Shown here one piece after another: positions 1-4,800 of a stretch of 5,618 bases of DNA. The number at the start of each line of letters is the position of its first letter. The first letter of the stretch is position 1. Position numbers and translations under genes: made by a program. The notes beneath the pieces are model-generated. The model was not told the origin of the DNA. It saw only the letters and a list, made by a program, of their open reading frames with translations, and did no database searches. Source of the DNA: Candidatus Pacearchaeota archaeon (GTDB lineage Archaea; Nanobdellota; Nanobdellia; Pacearchaeales; GW2011-AR1); assembly GCA_016181905.1 (NCBI GenBank), contig JACOYM010000027.1, positions 1 through 5,618 of the forward strand, given 5' to 3'.

Positions 1-99
1 TTGCTATTTTTGTTTAACAAGCTTTTTAAATCTTTATAATCTGCAGTTTTTGTAATTTGCACTCAACACCATGGACTCTGGGGCACGCCTGCAAACATT
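1..99. repeat. 99-bp direct repeat, left copy
   Basis: This stretch matches 695-793 base for base and in the same orientation. The match ends at base 99, because base 100 is a and its counterpart at 794 is c. The left end may be cut by the window edge. On the minus strand it contains the same 21 codons plus stop (34-99) that end the signal peptidase at the right copy. Here they are preceded only by a short in-frame lead, giving a 26-codon ORF from an ATG at 112-114 to the stop at 34-36, with a stop codon just upstream at 121-123. It also carries the TATA-like TTTTTAAA (23-30), pointing leftward out of the window. Bases 55-96 are about 55% GC, well above the flanks. Whether it is a real duplication, a mobile remnant or an assembly product at a contig end cannot be told here. 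Confidence 0.9.
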
Positions 100-219
100 A
101 TATTGGATTGGCATGGTTATTTAGAATAATTTAAAAATTCTTGCCGCGATTTATTAGCAGATAGCTTAAATCTTTTTTTCTAGGAAGTTACTCAGCCCCT
201 TTACCTCCAGAACTATAAA

Positions 220-294
220 TGGACCCGAAGGGATTTGAACCCTCGACACCCGCATTAAGAGTGCGGTGCTCTAACCAGGCTGAGCTACGGATCC
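220..294 (-). tRNA. tRNA-Lys (anticodon CTT)
   Basis: The minus strand folds into a full cloverleaf. The acceptor arm is GGATCCG (288-294) with CGGGTCC (221-227), with one G-T pair. The D stem is GCTC/GAGC around a CCTGGTTA-type loop. The anticodon stem is CCGCA/TGCGG with the seven-base loop CTCTTAA, so the anticodon is CTT (257-259), reading the Lys codon AAG. The T arm is GAGGG-TTCAAAT-CCCTT. The discriminator is A at 220. No CCA is encoded, which is usual in archaea, and there is no intron in the anticodon loop. It lies 61 bp downstream of TFS on the same strand but has its own TATA-like box about 26 nt upstream. The gene reads on both strands as short spurious ORFs. Confidence 0.96.
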
Positions 295-314
295 TTGGAA
301 AAATGAAGAAATGT

Positions 315-325
315 GAATTTAAAAA
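315..325 (-). promoter_or_regulatory. TATA box of tRNA-Lys
   Basis: On the minus strand the sequence TTTTTAAATTC is centred about 26 nt before the 5' end of the mature tRNA (294). That is the usual archaeal TATA-to-start distance, so transcription would begin at or within a few bases of the tRNA. The element lies in the 61-bp gap after the TFS stop. The T-rich minus strand here (T runs near 321-326 and 299-303) could also help end TFS transcription. Confidence 0.55.
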
Positions 326-355
326 GATGTTGGAAAATTGCAATGCACAGAATAA

Positions 356-664
356 TTACCTGTACTCTCTCCAGGTATGGTTGCATTTTGTGCACCTGAA
401 AAAGCGGGTTTCTGTTTCGTCTGCTGAGCGAGTCTGTGCGCTCCAGAAGTAAGCCTCCCTGTTTCCGCACTTAGGGCAGATAGTGGAAACAACAGGAAAA
501 ACATCTGTGTCCTTTTCTTTTATAACGCCGATATCTGCTTTTTTGCCTTGTTTTTCAGATGCTTCAATCTTTACTTTGCCCTTGGCAGAATAGCTGCATT
601 TAGCGCATCCAAAATTCTTTCTTTTTTCTATAAGAACACTTCCACACCTTGGACAAAACTCCAT
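356..664 (-). CDS. tfs: Transcription factor S (TFS/TFIIS-like, RNA polymerase transcript-cleavage factor)
   Basis: The product is 102 residues, the normal length for archaeal TFS, a homologue of the RPB9/A12.2/TFIIS family. TFS binds RNA polymerase at its secondary channel and stimulates cleavage of backtracked transcripts. Two zinc ribbons are visible: N-terminal with Cys4, Cys7, Cys20 and Cys23, and C-terminal with Cys63, Cys66, Cys91 and Cys94. The C-terminal ribbon holds the hallmark QTRSADE stretch (77-83). Asp82 and Glu83 are the acidic pair that coordinates the catalytic metal in this family. A Lys-rich linker (24-50) joins the ribbons. The ATG at 662-664 begins directly before the first ribbon and fits the family start. 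Only a weak purine stretch precedes it. A TATA box at 717-724 predicts a leader of about 30 nt. It lies 63 bp after the signal peptidase on the same strand. All key residues are present, so the gene appears functional. Confidence 0.95.
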   Translation of the reverse strand: MEFCPRCGSVLIEKRKNFGCAKCSYSAKGKVKIEASEKQGKKADIGVIKEKDTDVFPVVSTICPKCGNREAYFWSAQTRSADETETRFFRCTKCNHTWREYR

Positions 665-694
665 TTTTTCTTCGTTTTTATTTTTAATTCTTGA

Positions 695-793
695 TTGCTA
701 TTTTTGTTTAACAAGCTTTTTAAATCTTTATAATCTGCAGTTTTTGTAATTTGCACTCAACACCATGGACTCTGGGGCACGCCTGCAAACATT
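695..793. repeat. 99-bp direct repeat, right copy
   Basis: This is identical to 1-99. Its right boundary falls between codons 160 and 161 of the signal peptidase, so the repeat supplies the last 21 codons and stop (728-793) of that gene. The remainder (695-727) contains the TATA box of TFS. Inside it TTTGCA (750-755) and TGCAAA (784-789) form an inverted pair around a GC-rich core containing CCATGG. A structured RNA is therefore possible but unsupported by any known motif I recognise. The two copies flank a 595-bp unit containing tRNA-Lys and TFS. Confidence 0.93.
717..724 (-). promoter_or_regulatory. TATA box of TFS, inside the repeat
   Basis: The minus strand reads TTTAAAAA preceded by AAAGA. 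Its centre is about 26 nt before position 694, predicting a start point just outside the repeat edge and about 30 nt before the TFS ATG. It lies only 3 nt beyond the signal peptidase stop. The same element in the left repeat copy (23-30) would drive transcription out of the window to the left. Confidence 0.5.
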
Positions 794-1273
794 CAGTTGC
801 TTTGAATTATAATCTCCTTTTGTTGCTAATGGATTAAGGCTTATTGCCCTGTGTATTATAGGGCGCTTTGATACTGCCTCTTTATTTGTTTGGAATATTA
901 TAACATCTCCGAGTTTGATTTCACTTCTTTTGGAAACAACAATAATGTCGCCCATCTTCATTCCTGTATTGTACTTGAATCCCTGAAACTGATCTTTTGT
1001 TATGTTTCTTTCATTATACCATGCTCCGTAATCACGCCACCAGCCTTCAAACTCCCCAAGAAATCCCGGGTGATTCATTGAGCAGCTTTCAATAACAACA
1101 AAGGGCAGTGTAGAGCCTGTTGCAAATGATGCCAAGGAAAAGAACACAACTCTTATGAGTATGAATGCTAAAATAAAAAAGACAACCCAGCTCCAAATGC
1201 TGTCAGAGTTCCAGAGCCATTTCCAAAAATCTTTTATATTTCTTATCTTAAACTCTTTTTTACCCTCTTTCAT
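728..1273 (-). CDS. Signal peptidase I, archaeal Ser/His/Asp type, with replaced C-terminal end
   Basis: This membrane protease cleaves signal peptides from exported proteins. From the ATG at 1271-1273 it has 181 residues. There is one hydrophobic anchor at about 27-50, followed by the catalytic Ser65 in an SMxHP setting. His141 (in PIIHRA) stands where bacterial enzymes use Lys, which marks the archaeal/Sec11-like class. Asp154 lies in the GDxN motif. A longer reading from 1330 exists. I prefer 1273 because the TTTATAAA box at 1295-1302 puts the predicted start point at about 1272, giving a leaderless mRNA. After Leu160 the sequence is encoded by the 99-bp repeat and resembles nothing in the family. 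The beta-strand and Gly-Lys-Ala/Pro-rich tail usually found after GDxN is missing in all three frames. The catalytic residues are all retained. Activity is uncertain because the C-terminal part of the fold seems lost. Confidence 0.85.
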   Translation of the reverse strand: MKEGKKEFKIRNIKDFWKWLWNSDSIWSWVVFFILAFILIRVVFFSLASFATGSTLPFVVIESCSMNHPGFLGEFEGWWRDYGAWYNERNITKDQFQGFKYNTGMKMGDIIVVSKRSEIKLGDVIIFQTNKEAVSKRPIIHRAISLNPLATKGDYNSKQLNVCRRAPESMVLSANYKNCRL

Positions 1274-1294
1274 TTTTAAGATAGAATCTGGAGA

Positions 1295-1302
1295 TTTATA
1301 AA
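1295..1302 (-). promoter_or_regulatory. TATA box of signal peptidase gene
   Basis: The palindromic TTTATAAA is centred 26 nt from the ATG at 1271-1273, in a strongly AT-rich stretch (1290-1318). The spacing predicts a leaderless transcript starting at the ATG and supports the shorter start for this gene. Confidence 0.55.
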
Positions 1303-1323
1303 TATATACTAAATTAATTTTTC

Positions 1324-1400
1324 TGCACATAATCTCTTTGCATTATTGTGCAACCCTCTCTTAATCATGCGCAGAGATTAGTTTATGTGCAAAGCGCATA
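1324..1400. repeat. Nested inverted repeats with TGYGCA motifs in the divergent intergenic region
   Basis: TGCACATAATCTCT (1324-1337) is inverted at 1373-1391 as AGAGATTA-gtt-TATGTGCA, with three extra bases. Inside this lies a hairpin TTGCA (1338-1342)/TGCAA (1349-1353). At the right edge another hairpin occurs, TATGTGC (1384-1390)/GCGCATA (1394-1400). Copies of ATGYGCA or its complement occur at 1324-1330, 1346-1352 (first base T), 1367-1373, 1385-1391 and, incomplete, 1394-1399. The block sits upstream of both divergent TATA boxes, so it could be a regulator-binding array or a structured element. No known family is recognised. Confidence 0.5.
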
Positions 1401-1408
1401 CCGAAATC

Positions 1409-1416
1409 TTTTTAAA
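1409..1416 (+). promoter_or_regulatory. TATA box of the AbrB-like/cdc48 operon
   Basis: TTTTTAAA is directly preceded by a purine-rich BRE-like CGAAA (1402-1406). The expected start point is about 1438, giving a leader of about 31 nt. That leader contains the GAGGT ribosome binding site at 1459-1463, five bases before the ATG at 1469. This appears to be the only promoter serving the rightward genes. Confidence 0.6.
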
Positions 1417-1452
1417 GTATACATTTATTGTGTATACATAAAATGTATACAG
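1416..1452. promoter_or_regulatory. Three TGTATACA-type palindromic operator candidates
   Basis: GTATAC cores occur at 1417-1422, 1432-1437 and 1445-1450. The second and third are full TGTATACA palindromes, and the first is AGTATACA. Centres are 15 and 13 bp apart. The array starts immediately after the TATA box and covers the predicted start point, which is a position where a bound protein would block transcription. The first gene downstream encodes an AbrB-like DNA-binding protein, so autoregulation is a natural inference. Confidence 0.5.
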
Positions 1453-1468
1453 AAGTTAGAGGTAAAAT

Positions 1469-1861
1469 ATGAAAGACATATTTGAGCAGAAGGTTTTGTG
1501 CAGCAATTGTGACAGGGTCATGAGCAGGATTGAAATTGTCAAAAACGGCTTTGCAGTGAGGGCATTGCAATGCACGAAGTGCGGCCAGAAGATAATTCAT
1601 CCGGCAGACATGCAGGAATACAATAACTTTATGAGCCTTAAAAATAAGGTTTTTAAAGTGAAAATGCGAATAGTTGGGAATAGCTATGCTGTAAGCATTC
1701 CAAAAGAGATTGTTAATTTTATGAGAGAGCAGGATAGGATTATGGACAATATGGTAAGATTATGCTTTAATGAGGCAAAGAAATTGAGCCTGATGTTTGG
1801 AGAAGCAGATGGTGAAGAGAATAAAAAGATAGGAAAAGAAATGGATAAGGAGGCAGAATAA
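1469..1861 (+). CDS. Zinc-ribbon plus AbrB/SpoVT-like DNA-binding protein
   Basis: This 130-residue protein has two parts. Residues 8-45 contain two CxxC pairs (Cys11/Cys14 and Cys35/Cys38), as in a small zinc ribbon. Residues 61-108 contain a swapped-hairpin AbrB-like signature, VKMRIVGNSYAVSIPKEIV, followed by a second strand rich in hydrophobic residues. AbrB-type domains dimerise and bind DNA, often as autorepressors or antitoxins. No toxin partner is visible: the next gene is cdc48, 7 nt downstream, so the two are probably cotranscribed. The C-terminal tail (111-130) is highly charged (Glu/Lys) and probably flexible. The ATG at 1469 has a well-placed GAGGT site. The three palindromes in its promoter make it a likely local regulator of Cdc48 supply, but its target is inferred, not shown. 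Only the domain types, not an exact family, are recognised. Confidence 0.8.
   Translation: MKDIFEQKVLCSNCDRVMSRIEIVKNGFAVRALQCTKCGQKIIHPADMQEYNNFMSLKNKVFKVKMRIVGNSYAVSIPKEIVNFMREQDRIMDNMVRLCFNEAKKLSLMFGEADGEENKKIGKEMDKEAE
1847..1853 (+). promoter_or_regulatory. Shine-Dalgarno AAGGAGG of cdc48
   Basis: A strong AAGGAGG lies inside the last codons of the upstream gene, 15 nt before the ATG at 1869. The spacing is longer than usual. No alternative in-frame start lies between the two, so the ATG at 1869 is kept. Translational coupling with the upstream gene is likely. Confidence 0.5.
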
Positions 1862-1868
1862 ACTTAAT

Positions 1869-4800
1869 ATGAAACAAGAAACAAGCGCCAGGTTAAAGGT
1901 TGTGGAGGCATTGCAGGATGATGCATACAAAGGCATAGCAAGGATAGACACAGAGGTTATGAGAGAGCTTGGCCTGAAAAGAGGAGATGTTGTCTCTATT
2001 AAAGGCAACAGGGAAACAATAGCCATTGTTGACAGGGCGTATCCTGCTGATATTGGGGAGAAGATAGTCAGGATAGACGGCATAATAAGAAGAAATGCAA
2101 AGACAGGCATTGGAGAGGTTGTTGATGTCAAGAAGGTGGAGATTAAGGAGGCGAAGAAGGTGACTATTGCGCCATCCCAGAAGGGCATAATGATTCAAGG
2201 TGACCCCGAAAGCATGAAGCGCGGGCTGCTTGGAAGGGCGGTAGTTAAAGGCGATATTGTTGTTTTAGGAGGAGTTCAAAGAAGAAGGGACCTGATGTCC
2301 GAGGGGTTTGAGGATATTTTTGGAGACTTTTTAGGTGAGGCACTGGGCAATTTTGGCTTTGGCGGAATACAGCAGATTAGATTTTTGATTGTTTCAACAA
2401 ACCCTAACCAGCCATGTGTGATTACAGAGAATACTGAGATGGTTTTGAGCCCAAAGGCTGTTGAGGTTTCTGAAGAAAAGATTCTGGAGGTGACATACGA
2501 GGATATTGGCGGATTGACAGAAGAGGTTAAGAAAATTAGGGAGATGGTAGAATTGCCTTTGAAGCATCCTGAGATTTTCTTAAAGCTTGGCATAGAGCCG
2601 CCAAAGGGTGTTTTGCTGCATGGGCCGCCTGGAACAGGAAAGACATTGCTGGCAAAGGCGGTTGCTAATGAAAGCGAGGCTAACTTTATTTTGCTGAATG
2701 GCCCAGAGATTATGTGTGTTGATGGGGAAACACCCATACTTACTAATCCTAAAGGATATGTTAAAGCTGAAGAGATTTATAAGCAAGAAGGAGATGTTGA
2801 GAAATTCAGAAATTATGATGTTAAGAAATTAAAAGAGCCTGTGTCTACCTATTCATTTAAAGACGGAAAGATAGAAAAAGCGCATATAACCCACACTACA
2901 AAATTAGTTGCAAACTCTTACAGCCTAAAGTTAAGCGATGGCAATGAGATTAACGTTTCTGAGAACCAGCCATTCTTGGTATACAGAAATGGAAACCTTG
3001 TTTGGGAACCTGTTAAAAATATTAAAATTAAAGATTTTGTCGCTAGGCTGAACAAGATTGATATGAAAGAAGAAAGTCATCATGTGTCATTTGAGGAGTT
3101 TCAAAAGAGTTTTGATTTGGCTGAGAAAGATGGAAGATATGCACTAAAAAGCAAAAATCTTTCTAGAAGCAATTTTATTAAACTTCCTAGGGAGACAAGT
3201 CCTGAGCTTCTTGAGATTCTTGGGCTGGTTGTTTCAGACGGGAATATAAGCGAGAAAGGAGATTCTATTGGATTTTATAATAATAACGTAGATTTGAGTA
3301 ATAGATTCAAGTATTTAATGAATCGTGTTTTTGGAATAAGCAGTTTTAAAGAAAAAAATGAGGTGGGTTGTTTTGGCGTTATTATTTATTCAAAGTTATT
3401 AGTTGAGTATTTCAGGTTATTGGGCTTTTCTTATGGCAAGAAAGAAGCAGTTCCAAGTTATTTCTTTAACCTTCCGATACCAGAGGTGCAAGCTTTTATA
3501 AGAGGATACTTTGACGGGGATGGAACAGTTTCTAGATTAAAAATTAAGAATATGATTTATCCAACCCCTGTTCTGTACAGCGTTAATAGAGATTTTCTAA
3601 TGCAATTGCAATCATTAATGCTGTTAAAATTAGGAATTCAGTGCAGAATAAAAGAGCACAATACCCCAAAAGGATTGATGCATAAATTGGTTGTCAGAGG
3701 CAATGAAGGCAGAGTTAGGTTTTTAGATATTGGAGCAGTAAGCAAACATAAATTAGAAAGGCTGCAGGAAATAAAAAAGGTTTTAAGAATAAAAGAACAT
3801 GAGAATATCCCCCATCCAAGCCTGTTAATTGGAGAGATAAAAAGATTGCCTTATAAAAAGTATAGAAATAAAGACTATTATGTTTATAAAACAGGAAATG
3901 CCACAAAACACTCTTTAAAAGTTTTATATAACCTTGCTTCAGAAAATAATCTCTTAAACCCAGCTATCCAGCAAGAATTTGATTTATTGAACAGAGAAGA
4001 TATATCCTGGGAAAGAGTTGAAAATATAGGCAGAACAGGGCCGAGAGAGCTTTATGACTTTACAGTCGATAAAGATAGTTTTGTTGGAGCTCCTTATTTT
4101 TTAATGCATAATTCAAAGTTTTATGGAGAGAGCGAGAAAAGAATCAGGGATATCTTTGAAGAGGCGGAAAAGACAGCACCTGCTATAATATTCATTGATG
4201 AGATAGACGCTATAGCCCCAAAGAGAGAGGAAAGTTATGGAGAGGTTGAGAGAAGGGTTGTTTCTCAATTGCTTACAATGATGGATGGGCTGAAGACAAG
4301 AGGAAAAGTGGTTGTTATAGGGGCAACTAACAGGCCGAATGCGCTCGACCCTGCGCTAAGAAGGCCCGGAAGGTTTGACAGGGAGGTTGAAATAAATGTT
4401 CCTGACAAAGATGGCAGGCTTTCTATACTGAAGATACACACAAGAAACATGCCTATAGAGCATTGGGATAGTGTCATTGCTGGGAATATAATGCTAATGA
4501 AATTACAATCTTTCAATAAAGAAACAGAAGGAAAAATAGAGAATATTAATGAAAAAATAAAAGACATTAGCCAAAAAATAAATAGAACTAAAAAAGAATT
4601 AGAAGAGAAAAATAAGGAATTAAAGGAACTAGAAAATTCTAAAAGATACAGCGAGGAAAATACACTTTCTAGAACACTCAGTAAAATTCGTTTTACCAAA
4701 GATGAACTTTCTTTATTAAGAGAAAGAATTGAAAAAGACGAGACTCTTGGAGAGGAACATAGAAAAAAAATAGAAAAACTGAAAAAAGATATAATCAAGA

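Noticed and set aside
55..96. GC-rich core of the repeat as a tRNA half or other small RNA
   Set aside because: There is no T-arm consensus, no anticodon-stem geometry and no C/D-box pair. Only a 6-bp inverted pair supports structure.
219..452. Plus-strand ORF of 77 codons
   Set aside because: It reads through the antisense strand of tRNA-Lys and of TFS. It has no family resemblance and no promoter.
625..761. Minus-strand open frame of 43 codons (VQITKTADYKDLK...) running from the repeat into the start of TFS
   Set aside because: It begins after an in-frame stop, has only a GTG start, no recognised family, and overlaps a well-supported start. It may be the remnant of a gene end, but this cannot be supported.
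1..793. A CRISPR array
   Set aside because: There are only two copies, far apart, of a 99-bp unit with a gene and a tRNA between them, so there is no repeat-spacer pattern.
890..1081. Plus-strand ORF of 63 codons
   Set aside because: It is antisense to the well-supported signal peptidase gene and has no domain or ribosome binding site.
1469..1861. AbrB-like protein as the antitoxin of a toxin-antitoxin pair
   Set aside because: There is no small toxin gene (PIN, MazF or similar) on either side. The partner gene is cdc48.
1760..2198. Minus-strand ORFs of 142 and 101 codons
   Set aside because: These are shadows of the AbrB-like gene and the Cdc48 N-domain. Their hydrophobic look comes from reading Lys/Glu-rich codons in reverse.
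4265..4798. Minus-strand ORF of 177 codons with a membrane-protein look
   Set aside because: It is antisense to the coiled-coil insert. AAA/GAA codons read in reverse give Phe/Ser/Leu, so the apparent hydrophobicity is an artefact.
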